Of a stretch of 64,000 bases of DNA, positions 1 through 13,325 are shown one piece after another. The DNA comes from Sinonovacula constricta (Eukaryota > Mollusca > Bivalvia > Cardiida > Solecurtidae): assembly GCA_007844125.1 (NCBI GenBank), contig CM017558.1, forward strand, positions 42,900,769 to 42,964,768. Direction: 5' to 3'. Within the stretch, counting starts at the first letter, position 1. Each line of letters opens with the position of its first letter. The notes under the pieces were generated by a model. The model had not been told where the DNA came from and searched no databases. It saw nothing but the letters and a program-made list of their open reading frames with translations. The position numbers were made by a program, and so were the translations under genes.

Positions 1-93
1 ACAATGTTTTCAACCAAAAGAATATAAGTGAAGAAACATATTGACCATTTTAAACAATGAAAAAAAAAGCTTCCAGGAATTATTTAAAACAAA

Positions 94-226
94 AACAACA
101 ACAACAACTTTATGATCAGAACAATGATAACAAATGGATACATCTCGTAGAACAACAACAACAACTTTATGATCAGAACAATGATAACAAATGGATACAT
201 CTCGTAGAACAACAATAGCAACTTTA
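94..226. repeat. 57-bp tandem duplication with ACA-rich start
   Basis: Two consecutive identical copies (94-150 and 151-207) of a 57-bp unit that begins with an (AAC)n run and ends CATCTCGTAG, followed by a partial third start at 208-226. Exact identity suggests a recent slippage or unequal-exchange event. No coding content. Confidence 0.9.
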
Positions 227-1042
227 TGTCAGTATAATGTTTCTCAGTACTATCTTACTTCTATAGCAGCAAATCTTGTGTAGCTTATTTTCAACATTTG
301 CTTCTAAGACCATTGTAACAATTCAAATTGCTATTTTACAATTATGTAGTTGTTAAAGTACTTGCACTAAATTTCCTTATATCCTCGATCACATTACCAT
401 TCCTGCAAGCTTTACCATTTCAAATTTAATAGCAAGTTACTATGTGAAACCAATATATAATAAACACACCAGTCTGTACAATAGATTATTTAAAGCCTTG
501 CCTACACAACTTCTTGGCTTACATCAACTATGCTGACATGTTTACCATGGACCTTAGTTGTTCATACATTTCACTAACATGGCAACATAAAATGCACTGA
601 TATTCTTAAACCACAAAGGCACCATGCCTTGCAATTAACACAAAATTATTGATTGCATCAATGGGAAAAAATAAATTATATCCCAAAAATCTTATATGGC
701 ACAACATACGAAACACAATGTTTGAATAATTTATCTTTTCTCTAACAGAACATAAAACCAAGTTATGTTCTATTAAATTCAGTTTTAAGCTCAATTCTAA
801 CAACATGTTAAACATGGCAACATTTGAGCAATTTGGCAAGGTTCTGCACTATTTCACATTTAAATCTTATGACATCTTTATGCATTAAAGAGAAGAAGCT
901 AAACAATGAATATACTTCCATAAAGGGTAACGCCTAAATAATACTTAGTGATTTAGATTGAAATATACAAGATATTAAAATAAAAAAGAACTATTATCAA
1001 ATTAAGTTAAGAGCAGGGCCATTTAAATCATGGCATACAATT
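227..1042. other. AT-rich non-coding stretch
   Basis: No splice-flanked open frame, RNA gene or repeat family was recognised. Open frames here are short, with composition expected of AT-rich DNA. Confidence 0.5.
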
Positions 1043-1386
1043 AGAATTGATTTTATGTTTATTGGGTTTATCGTCCCACCAACAGTATTTCAGTTATCTG
1101 GAGACGGTGTCCACTTGAAGCAGTAATAATGCTGCCTTCACTGTGTATAGCATGCCGTGAACACCTGGCATGATACCACACCCAGTCACATTATCCTGAC
1201 ACCGGGCCAACCAGTCGTGGAACTACCCTTATGTTTGCTTGAGCGTTAGCAAGGGAGCTACACCACTATCATTTTTAACGACTTTAGTATGTCGCGGCCC
1301 GGGATTGAACCCGGGGCCTCCCGTACCAGGACCCGACGCTCTACCGATTGCGCTACCAGGTCCGGTCTGAGAAGAATTGATTTTAT
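1043..1386 (-). mobile_element. tRNA-derived SINE (family 1) with 14-bp TSD
   Basis: Read on the minus strand, the element starts near 1372 with a tRNA-like head: an A-box-like TAGCGCAATCGG and a B-box GGTTCAATCCC about 45 bases later, followed by a non-tRNA body ending near 1057. It is flanked by a perfect 14-bp target-site duplication AGAATTGATTTTAT at 1043-1056 and 1373-1386, the hallmark of LINE-assisted insertion. Four related copies lie at 47539-47859, about 53450-53758, 54421-54719 and (decayed) 54790-54990. The head is a SINE promoter, not a functional tRNA gene. Confidence 0.9.
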
Positions 1387-1391
1387 TTCAT

Positions 1392-1986
1392 GTGGTACCT
1401 GGTGCATCAGCAAATGTAGTTCTGCTTCGTTTGTTAATACCTGGTGCACCAGGAAATGTAGTTCTGCTTCGTTTGTTAATACCTGGTGCATCAGCAAATG
1501 TAGTTCTGCTGCGTTTGTTAATACCTGGTGTGACTGCAAATGTAGATCTGCTTCGTTTGTTAATACCAGGTGTGACTGCAAATGTAGTTCTGCTTCGTTT
1601 GTTAATACCTGGTGTGACTGCAAATGTAGTTCTGCTACGTTTGTTAATACCTGGTGCATCAGCAAATGTAGCTCTGCTTCATTTGTTAATACCTGGTGTG
1701 ACTGCAAATGTAGCTCTGCTTCGTTTGTTAATACCTGGTGCACCAGGAAATGTAGTTCTGCTTCGTTTGTTAATACCTGGTGCATCAGCAAATGTAGCTC
1801 TGCTTCGTTTGTTAATACCTGGTGTGACTGCAAATGTAGCTCTGCTTCGTTTGTTAATACCTGGTGCACCAGGAAATGTAGTTCTGCTTCGTTTGTTAAT
1901 ACCTGGTGTGACTGCAAATGTAGCTCTGCTTCGTTTGTTAATACCTGGTGCACCAGCAAATGTAGCTCTGCTTCATTTGTTATTAA
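1392..1986. repeat. 42-bp minisatellite, about 14 copies
   Basis: The unit reads GGTGCATCAGCAAATGTAGT followed by TCTGCTTCGTTTGTTAATACCT on the plus strand. Three main variants differ just after GGTG (CATCAGCAA, CACCAGGAA, TGACTGCAA) and are interspersed. Because 42 is a multiple of three, several frames on both strands stay open for the whole array and give repetitive peptides of 14-residue period. The minus-strand frame runs on into the neighbouring SINE head, which argues against a real protein. The array starts 6 bp beyond the SINE target-site duplication. Confidence 0.92.
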
Positions 1987-2473
1987 GTAACATTCCAGAT
2001 TTTCTGCTAAACTGTTTTCTTTGAAAACTAAGCCCATTTCATGATACTCAATAATAAATAGCACAGATCCTGATCAGATGTACCCAATCAGTAACAAACT
2101 TAATTAAATATAAACTTTTCATATAAGGCTGATCAAATTATGATTCAAAGATTCAGAACTTTGAACACATTTATAAGTATTGTCACATGTCTGCAGTTTT
2201 AAACTGTGAAATATAAACGTTCAAGTCAGATATGTACGACTGGATGGGAAGGAAATAAGTTTTAACACAACTTATGCCATAATAGATTCCTAGAATGTGT
2301 ACAGGATTATTTCACACAAGGTTATATCTATTATGTATCTGTACATTTTCACATGAATTGATATACACTAGCACACACATATTTAGACTCCAAGCAGAGT
2401 TTACTATGTAAGTAAAACATGTTTATGTTACAGTATATATTTCTTTATTAATTATCAATAATCATTAATAATC
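1987..2473. other. AT-rich non-coding stretch
   Basis: No gene, RNA or repeat was recognised between the minisatellite and the MITE. Confidence 0.5.
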
Positions 2474-2920
2474 ATCAATACTAGTGATGCGCCGATGATC
2501 GAAAGATATCGATTAGCGGCGTGTTACAGCTTCTCGATGTCGATAATCGATGCCATTCTCTCATAATCGAATAACAGAAGAGTGCGAATGCACTCCAAAT
2601 AAAGGTACAGGTTCCGGCTTTTACACTTATCCTGCCGTAAAGGGAAATCACTCTGAAAATTAGAATGGCAGACTGTGAGATTTACGAGCATATAAAAATG
2701 GAAAGCAAGTGAAAAAATTGTATTTTGTTCTTTGAAACACCAAATGTTTTGTAGAAAGTGGCAGCAAGTACACTATGGTATCCAGTAACTATGTAAGCTA
2801 CAAATCAAAAAACATTTGTGAACCTAACACTGCATAGAATAATAAACCGATTATAATAGGTAAAATCGCATTGGAGGTGGCAACAGATTCCAATCGATGA
2901 TTCCCAACACTAATCAATAC
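2474..2920. mobile_element. hAT-like MITE with 8-bp TSD
   Basis: A 431-bp element (2482-2912) begins TAGTGATGCGCCGATGATCG and ends as the inverse of TAGTGTTGGGAATCATCGAT, giving imperfect terminal inverted repeats of the TAGTG/CACTA type. It is flanked by a perfect 8-bp duplication ATCAATAC at 2474-2481 and 2913-2920. An 8-bp TSD with such termini is typical of the hAT superfamily. There is no transposase frame inside, so it is non-autonomous. Confidence 0.85.
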
Positions 2921-3243
2921 TGTTCCTTAAACATGAAAACTTTTTTTCATGTTGCACAAATACAATTACCAAGTAAGAAGAATGGTTGGTAGGAACATTG
3001 CAGTTATTACAGAAGGCAGTGGGGAAAATCTTTAGATCACAAATTCATGTAAACAGGCACATATATTTGCAAGAAATTGGTACCTATACAGAAGACTATT
3101 TAGAGAAGGGAAGATAACAGCAGCATATACAGACCTTAAAAAAGAACTGATTAAACTCTTAGCAAACTAAACACAACGTTATCAGGTCAATAGTGTAGAT
3201 ACGGAACAGTCCGCCACATTCTGGGAGATGTTTGATCAAGATC
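2921..3243. other. Short spacer between MITE and satellite
   Basis: No gene or recognised repeat. The satellite begins abruptly at about 3244. Confidence 0.5.
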
Positions 3244-4440
3244 GGCAATATTTGTTACAGCATCTCTAGCGGTACAGTTAAGTGGCTGTGTTAGAAATTA
3301 ATTTATGAATTACAGGCGGCACTATTTGTTACTGCGTCTATAGGGGTATAGTTAAGTGGCAGTGTGAGAAAATAATTTATGTATTATGGGCTGGACTATT
3401 TGTTACTGCGTCTATAGGGGTATAGTTAAGTGGCAGTGTGAGAAAATAATTTATGTATTATGGGCTGGACTATTTGTTACTGCGTCTATAGGGGTATAGT
3501 TAAGTGGCTGTGTTAGAAAATAATTTATGTATTATTGGCTGGACTATTTGTTACTGTGTCTATAGGGGTATAGTTAAGTGGCTGTGTTAGAAAATAATTC
3601 ATGTATTATGGGCTGCACTATTTGTTACTGTGTGTATAGGGGTACAGTTAAATGGCTGTGTTAGAAAATAATTTATGTATAATGGGCTGCACTATTTGTT
3701 ACTGCGTCTCTAGATGTACAGTTAAATGGCTGTGTTAGAAAATAATTTATGTATTACGGGCTGCACTATTTGTTACCGTCTCTAGGTGTACAGGTAAATG
3801 GCTGAGTTAGAAAATAATTTATGTATTATGGGCTGCACTATTTGTTACTGCGTCTCTAAGTGTACAGGTAAATGGCTGTGCCAGAAAATAATTTATGTAT
3901 TATGGGCTGCACTATTTGTTACTGTGTCTATAGGTGTACAGTTAAGTGGCTGTGTTAGAAAATAATTTATGTATTATGGGCTGCACTATTTGTTACTGTG
4001 TCTATAAGTGTACAGGTAAATGGCTGTGCCAGAAAATAATTTATGTATTATGGGCTGCACTATTTGTTACTGTGTCTATAGGTGTACAGTTAAGTGGCTG
4101 TGTTAGAAAATAATTTATGTATTATGGGCTGCACTATTTGTTACTGTGTCTATAGGTGTACAGTTAAGTGGCAGTGTGAGAAAATAATTTATGTATTATG
4201 AGCTGGACTATTTGTTACTGCGTCTATAGGGGTATAGTTAAGTGTCTGTGTTAGAAAATAATTTATGTATTATTGGCTGCACTATTTGTTACTGCGTCTA
4301 TAGGGGTATAGGTAAGTGGCTGTGTTAGAAAATAATTTATGTATTATGGGCTGCACTATTTGTTACTGCGTCTATAGGGGTATAGTTAAGTGGCTGTGTT
4401 AGAAAATAATTCATGTATTATGGGCTGCACTATTTGTTAC

Positions 4441-7020
4441 TGCGTCTATAGGGTTATAGGTAAGTGGCTGTAATAGAAAATAAATTATGTATTATTGGCT
4501 GCACTATTTGTTACTGAGTCTATAGGGGTATAGTTAAGTGGCTGTGTTAGAAAATAATTTATGTATTATGGATTGAACTATTTGTTACTGTGTCTATAGG
4601 GGTACAGTTAAATGGCTGTGTTAGTAAATAATTTATGTATTATGAGCTGCACTATTTGTTACTGCGTCTCAAGGTGTATAGTTAAATGGCTGTGTTAGAA
4701 AATAATTTATGTATCATGGGCTGCACTATTTGTTACGGTGTCTCTAGGTGTATAGTTAAGTGGCTGTGTTAGAAAATAATTTATGTATTACGGGCTGCAC
4801 TATTTGTTACTGTGTCTATAGGGGTACAGTTAAATGGCTGTGTTAGAAAATAATTTATGTATTATGGGCTGCACTATTTGTTACTGTGTCTCTAGGTGTA
4901 CAGTTAAGTGGCTGTGTTAGAAAATAATTTATGTATTATGGGCTGCACTATTTGTTACTGCGTCTCTAGGTGTACAGTTAAGTGGCTCTGTTAGAAAATA
5001 ATTTATGTATTATGGGCTGCACTATTTGTTACTGTGTCTCTAGGTGTACAGTTAAATGGCTGTGTTAGAAAATAATTTATGTATTATGGGCTGCACTATT
5101 TGTTACTGCGTCTCTAGGTGTATAGTTAAGTGGCTGTGTTAGAAAATAATTTATGTATTATGCGCTGCACTATTTGTTACTGTGTCTCTAGGTGTACAGT
5201 TAAATGGCTGTGTTAGAAAATAATTTATGTTTTATGGGCTGCATTATTTGTTACTGCGTCTCTAGGTGTACAGTTAAATGGCTGTGTTAGAAAATAATTT
5301 ATGTATTATGCGCTGCACTATTTGTTACTGTGTCTCTAGGTGTACAGTTAAATGGCTGTGTTAGAAAATAATTTATGTTTTATGGGCTGCATTATTTGTT
5401 ACTGTGTCTGTAGGGGTATAGTTTAATGGCTGTTTTAGAAAATAATTTATGTATTATGGGCTGCACTATTTGTTACTGCGTCTCTAAGTGTACAGGCCAG
5501 TGGCTGTGTCAAAAAATAAGTTAAGTATTACAGGCGGCACTTTTTGTTACTGTGTCTCTAGGTGTACAGTTAAGTGGCTGTGTTAGAAAATAATTTATGT
5601 ATTATGGGCTGGACTATTTGTTACTGTGTCTATAGGGGTATAGTTAAGTGGCTGTGTTAGAAAATAATTCATGTATTATGGGCTGCACTATTTGTTACTG
5701 TGTGTATAGGGGAACAGTTAAATGGCTGTGTTAGAAAATAATTTATGTATAATGGGCTGCACTATTTGTTACTGCGTCTCTAGGTGTACAGGTAAATGGC
5801 TGTGGCAGAAAATAATTTATGTATTATGGGCTGGACTATTTGTTCCTGCGTCTATAGATGTACAGTTAAGTGGCAGTGTGAGAAAATAATTTATGTATTA
5901 TGTGCTGGACTATTTGTTACTGCGTCTATAGGGTTATAGGTAAGTGGCTGCAATAGAAAATAATTTATGTATTATTGGCTGCACTATTTGTTACTGAGTC
6001 TATAGGGGTATAGTTAAGTGGCTGTGTTAGAAAATAATTTATGTATTATGGGCTGCACTATTTGTTACTGTGTCTATAGGGGTACAGTTAAATGGCTGTG
6101 TTAGTAAATAATTAAGGTATTATGAGCTGCACTATTTGTTACTGTGTCTCTAGGTGTACAGTTAAGTGGCTGTGTTAGAAAATAATTTATGTATTATGGG
6201 CTGCACTATTTGTTACTGCGTCTCAAGGTGTATAGTTAAATGGCTGTGTTAGAAAATAATTTATGTATCATGGGCTGCACTATTTGTTACGGTCTCTCTA
6301 GGTGTATAGTTAAGTGGCTGTGTTAGAAAATAATTTATGTATTACGGGCTGCACTATTTGTTACTGTGTCTATAGGGGTACAGTTAAATGGCTGTGTTAG
6401 AAAATAATTTATGTATTATGGGCTGCACTATTTGTAACTGTGTCTCTATGTGTACAGTTAAGTGGCAGTGTTAGAAAATAATTTATGTATTATGGGCTGC
6501 ACTATTTGTTACTGCGTCTCTAGGTGTACAGTTAAGTGGCTATGTTAGAAAATAATTTATGTACTATGGGCTGCACTATTTGTTACTGCGTCTCTAGGTG
6601 TACAGTTAAATGGCTGTGTTAGAAAATAATTTATGTTTTATGGGCTGCATTATTTGTTACTGTGTCTGTAGGGGTATAGTTTAATGGCTGTTTTAGAAAA
6701 TAATTTATGTATTATGGGCTGCACTATTTGTTACTGCGTCTCTGTACAGGCCAGTGGCTGTGCAAAAAATAATTTAAGTATTACAGGCGGCACTTTTTGT
6801 TACTGTGTCTCAAGGTGTACAGTTAAGTGGCTGTGTTAGAAAAAATTTATGTATTATGGGCTGGACTATTTGTTACTGCGTCTAAAGGGGTATAGGTAAG
6901 TGGCTGTGTTAGAAAATAATTTATGTATTATGGGCTGGACTATTTGTTACTGTGTCTATAGGGGTATAGTTAAGTGGCTGTGTTAGAAAATAATTTATGT
7001 ATTATGGGCTGCACTATTTG
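4441..7020. repeat. Higher-order duplication, 1480-bp period (20 monomers)
   Basis: The variant TGCGTCTATAGGGTTATAGG occurs at 4441 and again at 5921, exactly 1480 bp (20 x 74) apart, followed by the same order of variant monomers (GAGTCTATAG, GTTAGTAAATAA, CGTCTCAAGG, GTATCATGGG). The copies differ by point changes and some extra monomers. Confidence 0.7.
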
Positions 7021-7025
7021 TTACT

Positions 7026-10000
7026 GTGTGTATAGGGGTACAGTTAAATGGCTGCGTTAGAAAATAATTTATGTATAATGGGCTGCACTATTTGTTACTG
7101 CGTCTCTAGGTGTATAGTTAAATGGCTGTGTTAGAAAATAATTTATGTTTTATGGGCTGCACTATTTGTTACGGTGTCTCTAGGTGTATAGTTAAGTGGC
7201 TGTGTTAGAAAATAATTTATGTATTATGGGCTGCACTATTTGTTACGGTGTCTATAGGGGTATAGTTAAGTGGCTGTGTTAGAAAATAATTTATGTATTA
7301 TGGGCTGCACTATTTGTTACTGTGTGTATAGAGGTACAGTTAAATGGCTGTGTTAGAAAATAATTTATGTATAATGGGCTGCACTATTTGTTACTGCGAC
7401 TCTAGGTGTATAGTTAAATGGCTGTGTTAGAAAATAATTTATGTATTATGGGCTGCACTATTTGTTACGGTGTCTCTAGGTGTATAGTTAAGTGGCTGTG
7501 TTAGAAAATAATTTATGTATTACGGGCGGCACTATTTGTTACTGTGTCTCTAGGTGTATAGGTAAGTGTCTGTGTTAGAAAATAATTTATGTATTATGGG
7601 CTGCACTATTTGTTACTGCGTCTCTAGGTGTATAGGTAAGTGTCTGTGTTAGAAAATAATTTATGTATTATGGGCTGCACTATTTGTTACTGCGTTTCTA
7701 GGTGTACAGTTAAGTGTCTGTGTTAGAAAATAATTAATGTATTATGTGCTGCACTATTTGTTACTGTGTCTCTAGGTGTACAGTTAAATGGCTGTGTTAG
7801 AAAATAATTTATGTATTATAGGCGGCACTATTTGTTACTGCGTCTCTAGGTGTATAGTTGAATGGCTGTGTTAGAAAATAATTTATGTATTATGGGCTGC
7901 ACTATTTATTACTGCGCCTCTAGGTGTACAGTTAAATGGCTGTGTTAGAAAATAATTTATGTATTATAGGCGGCACTATTTGTTACAGCATCTCTAGGTA
8001 TATAGTTAAATGGCTGTGCCAGAAAAAAAAATATGTATTACGGGCGGCACTATTTGTTACTGCGTCTCTAGGTGTATAGTTAAGTGGCTGTGTTAGAAAA
8101 TAATTTATGTATTATGGGCTGTACTATTTGTTACTGCGTCTCTAGGTGTATAGTTAAGTGTCTGTGTTAGAAAATAATTTATGTATTACGGGCGGCGCTA
8201 TTTGTTACTGTGTCTTTAGGTGTACAGTTAAGTGGCTGTGTTAGAAAATAATTTATGTATTATGGGCTGTACTATTTGATACTGCGTCTCTAAGTGTACA
8301 GGCCAGTGGCTGTGTCAAAAAAAAATTTAAGTATTACAGGCGGCACTTTTTGTTACTGTGTCTCTAGGTGTACAGTTAAATGGCTGTGTTAGAAAATAAT
8401 TTATGTATTATAGGCTGCACTATTTGTTACAGCATCTCTAGTTATATAGTTAAATGGCTGTGCCAGAAAAAAATATGTATTACGGGCGGCACTATTTGTT
8501 ACTGCGTCTCTAGGTGTACAGTTTAGTGGCTGTGTTAGAAAATAATTTATGTATTATGGGCTGCACTATTTGTTACTGCATCTCTAAGTGTACAGTTAAG
8601 TGTCTGTGTTAGAAAATAATTTATGTATTATGGGCTGCACTATTTGTTACTGCGTCTCTAGGTGTATAGTTAAATGGCTGTGTTAGAAAATAATTTATGT
8701 ATCATGGGCTGCACTATTTGTTACGGTGTGTATAGGGGTACAGTTAAATGGCTGTGTTAGAAAATAATTTATGTATAATGGGCTGCACTATTTGTTACTG
8801 CGTCTCTAGGTGTATAGTTAAATGGCTGTGTTAGAAAATAATTTATGTTTTATGGGCTGCACTATTTGTTACGGTGTCTCTAGGTGTATAGTTAAGTGGC
8901 TGTGTTAGAAAATAATTTATGTATTATGGGCTGCACTATTTGTTACGGTGTCTATAGGGGTATAGTTAAGTGGCTGTGTTAGAAAATAATTTATGTATTA
9001 TGGGCTGCACTATTTGTTACTGTGTGTATAGAGGTACAGTTAAATGGCTGTGTTAGAAAATAATTTATGTATAATGGGCTGCACTATTTGTTACTGCGAC
9101 TCTAGGTGTATAGTTAAATGGCTGTGTTAGAAAATAATTTATGTATTATGGGCTGCACTATTTGTTACGGTGTCTCTAGGTGTATAGTTAAGTGGCTGTG
9201 TTAGAAAATAATTTATGTATTACGGGCGGCACTATTTGTTACTGTGTCTCTAGGTGTATAGGTAAGTGTCTGTGTTAGAAAATAATTTATGTATTATGGG
9301 CTGCACTATTTGTTACTGCGTCTCTAGGTGTATAGGTAAGTGTCTGTGTTAGAAAATAATTTATGTATTATGGGCTGCACTATTTGTTACTGCGTTTCTA
9401 GGTGTACAGTTAAGTGTCTGTGTTAGAAAATAATTAATGTATTATGTGCTGCACTATTTGTTACTGTGTCTCTAGGTGTACAGTTAAATGGCTGTGTTAG
9501 AAAATAATTTATGTATTATAGGCGGCACTATTTGTTACTGCGTCTCTAGGTGTATAGTTGAATGGCTGTGTTAGAAAATAATTTATGTATTATGGGCTGC
9601 ACTATTTATTACTGCGCCTCTAGGTGTACAGTTAAATGGCTGTGTTAGAAAATAATTTATGTATTATAGGCGGCACTATTTGTTACAGCATCTCTAGGTA
9701 TATAGTTAAATGGCTGTGCCAGAAAAAAAAATATGTATTACGGGCGGCACTATTTGTTACTGCGTCTCTAGGTGTATAGTTAAGTGGCTGTGTTAGAAAA
9801 TAATTTATGTATTATGGGCTGTACTATTTGTTACTGCGTCTCTAGGTGTATAGTTAAGTGTCTGTGTTAGAAAATAATTTATGTATTACGGGCGGCGCTA
9901 TTTGTTACTGTGTCTTTAGGTGTACAGTTAAGTGGCTGTGTTAGAAAATAATTTATGTATTATGGGCTGTACTATTTGATACTGCGTCTCTAAGTGTACA

Positions 10001-10425
10001 GGCCAGTGGCTGTGTCAAAAAAAAATTTAAGTATTACAGGCGGCACTTTTTGTTACTGTGTCTCTAGGTGTACAGTTAAATGGCTGTGTTAGAAAATAAT
10101 TTATGTATTATAGGCTGCACTATTTGTTACAGCATCTCTAGTTATATAGTTAAATGGCTGTGCCAGAAAAAAATATGTATTACGGGCGGCACTATTTGTT
10201 ACTGCGTCTCTAGGTGTACAGTTTAGTGGCTGTGTTAGAAAATAATTTATGTATTATGGGCTGCACTATTTGTTACTGCATCTCTAAGTGTACAGTTAAG
10301 TGTCTGTGTTAGAAAATAATTTATGTATTATGGGCTGCACTATTTGTTACTGCGTCTCTAGGTGTATAGTTAAATGGCTGTGTTAGAAAATAATTTATGT
10401 ATCATGGGCTGCACTATTTGTTACG
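7026..10425. repeat. Near-perfect tandem duplication of 1700 bp (23 monomers)
   Basis: 7026-8725 is repeated at 8726-10425. Rare landmarks keep a constant 1700-bp offset: GTGTATAGAGGTACAG at 7323/9023, the A-run variant CCAGAAAAAAAAATATG near 8019/9719, and GGCCAGTGGCTGTGTC at about 8300/10000. Line-by-line comparison shows almost no differences between the copies. Confidence 0.9.
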
Positions 10426-11600
10426 GTGTCTCTAGGTGTATAGTTAAGTGGCTGTGTTAGAAAATAATTTATGTATTACGGGCGGCACTATTTGTTACTG
10501 TGTCTCTAGGTGTATAGGTAAGTGTCTGTGTTAGAAAATAATTTATGTATTATGGGCTGCACTATTTGTTACTGTGTCTCTAGGTGTATAGTTAAGTGTC
10601 TGTGTTAGAAAATAATTTACGTATTATGCGCTGCACTATTTGTTACTGCGTCTCTAGGTGAATAGTTAAGTGGCTGTGTTAGAAAATAATTTATGTATTA
10701 TGGGCGGCACTATTTGTTACTGCGTCTCTAGGTGTATAGTTAAGTGTCTGTGATAGAAAATAATTTATGTATTATGGGCGGCACTTTTTGTTACTGCGTC
10801 TCTAGGTGTATAGTTAAGTGGCTGTGTTAGAAAATAATTTGTGTATTATGCGCTGCACTATTTGTTACTGTGTCTCAAGGTGTATAGTTAAGTGTCTGTG
10901 TTAGAAAATAATTTATGTATTACGGGCGGCGCTATTTGGTACTGTGTCTCTAGGTGTACAGTTAAGTGGCTGTGTTAGAAAATAATTTATGTATTATGGG
11001 CTGTACTATTTGTTACTGCGTCTCTAAGTGTACAGGCCAGTGGCTGTGTCAAAAAAAAAATTAAGTATTACAGGCGGCACTTTTTGTTACTGTGTCTCTA
11101 GGTGTACAGTTAAATGGCTGTGTTAGAAAATAATTTATGTATTATGGGCTGCACTATTTGTTACAGCATATCTAGGTAAATAGTTAAATGGCTGTGCCAG
11201 AAAAAAAATGTATTACGGGCGGCACTATTTGTTACTGCGTCTCTAGGTGTACAGTTAAGTGGCAGTGTGAGAAAATAATTTATGTATTATGGGCGGCACT
11301 ATTTGTTACTGTGCCTCTAGGTGTACAGTTTAGTGGCTGTGTTAGAAAATAATTTATGTATTATGCGCTGCACTATTTGTTACAGCATCTCTAGGTATAT
11401 AGTTAAATGAATGTGTTAGAAAATAATTTATGTATTATGGGCTGCACTATTTGTTACTGTGTCTATAGGTGTACAGTTAAATGGCTGTGTTTGAAAATAA
11501 TTTATGTATTATGGGCTGCACTATTTGTTACTGCGTCTCTAGGTGTACAGTTACATGGCTGTGTTAGAAAATAATTTATGTATTATGGGCTGCACTATTT

Positions 11601-12932
11601 GTTACTGTTTCTATAGGTGTACAGTTAAATGGCTGTGTAAGAAAATAATTTATGCATTATGGGCTGCACTTTTTGTTACTGCGTCTCTAGGTGTACAGTT
11701 AAATGGCTGTGTTAGAAAATAATTTATGTATTATGGGCTGCACTATTTGTTACTGTGTCTCTAAGTGTATGGTTAAGTGGCTGTGCCAGAAAATAATTTA
11801 TGTATTACGTGCTGCACTATTTGTTACTGCGTCTTTAGGTGTACAGTTAAGTGGCTGTGTTAGAAAATAATGTATGTATTATGGGCTGCACTTTTTGTTA
11901 CTGCGTCTCTAAGTGTACAGTTAAGTGGCTGTGTTAGAAAATAATTTATGTATTATGGGCTGCACTATTTGTTACTGCGTCTCTAGGTGTATAGTTAAAT
12001 GGCTGTGCCAGAAAATAATTTATGTATTATGGGCTGCACTATTTGTTACTGTGTCTATAGGTGTACAGTTAAATGGCTGTGTTAGAAAATAATTTATGTA
12101 TTATTGGCTGCACTATTTGTTACTGCGTCTATAGGTGTATAGGTAAGTGGCTGTGTTAGAAAATAATTTATGTATTATGGGCTGCACTATTTGTTACTGC
12201 GTCTATAGGGGTATAGTTAAGTGGCTGTGTTAGAAAATAATTTATGTATTATGGGCTGCACTATTTGTTACTGTTTCTATAGGTGTACAGTTAAATGGCT
12301 GTGTAAGAAAATAATTTATGTATTATGGGCTGCACTTTTTGTTACTGCGTCTCTAGGTGTACAGTTAAATGGCTGTGTTAGAAAATAATTTATGTATTAT
12401 GGGCTGCACTATTTGTTACTGTGTCTCTAAGTGTATGGTTAAGTGGCTGTGCCAGAAAATAATTTATGTATTACGTGCTGCACTATTTGTTACTGCGTCT
12501 TTAGGTGTACAGTTAAGTGGCTGTGTTAGAAAATAATGTATGTATTATGGGCTGCACATTTTGTTACTGCGTCTCTAAGTGTACAGTTAAGTGGCTGTGT
12601 TAGAAAATAATTTATGTATTATGGGCTGCACTATTTGTTACTGCGTCTCTAGGTGTATAGTTAAATGGCTGTGCCAGAAAATAATTTATGTATTATGGGC
12701 TGCACTATTTGTTACTGTGTCTATAGGTGTACAGTTAAATGGCTGTGTTAGAAAATAATTTATGTATTATTGGCTGCACTATTTGTTACTGCGTCTATAG
12801 GTGTATAGGTAAGTGGCTGTGTTAGAAAATAATTTATGTATTATGGGCTGCACTATTTGTTACTGCGTCTATAGGGGTATAGTTAAGTGGCTGTGTTAGA
12901 AAATAATTTATGTATTATGGGCTGCACTATTT
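11601..12932. repeat. Tandem duplication of 666 bp (9 monomers)
   Basis: GTTACTGTTTCTATAGG at 11601 and 12267, and CTAAGTGTATGG at 11761 and 12427, have identical 666-bp spacing (9 x 74). Only a few substitutions separate the copies (for example ATGCATTATG versus ATGTATTATG). Confidence 0.85.
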
Positions 12933-13325
12933 GTTACTGCGTCTATAAGGTTATAGGTAAGTGGCTGTAATAGAAAATAATTTATGTATTATTGGCTGCA
13001 CTATTTGTTACTGAGTCTATAGGGGTATAGTTAAGTGGGTGTGTTAGAAAATAATTTATGTATTATGGGCTGCACTATTTGTTACTGCATCTATAGGGTT
13101 ATAGGTAAGTGGCTGTAATAGAAAATAATTTATGTATTATGGGCTGCACTATTTGTTACTGCGTCTCTAGGTGTACAGTTAAGTGGCTGTGTTAGAAAAT
13201 AATTTATGTATTATGGGCTGCACTATTTGTTACTGCGTCTCTAGGTGTACAGTTAAGTGGCTATGTTAGAAAATAATTTATGTATTATGGGCTGCACTAT
13301 TTGTTACTGCGTCTCTAAGTGTACA

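Noticed and set aside
1258..2064. 268-codon minus-strand frame
   Set aside because: A 42-bp minisatellite joined to a tRNA-derived SINE head; a typical artefact.
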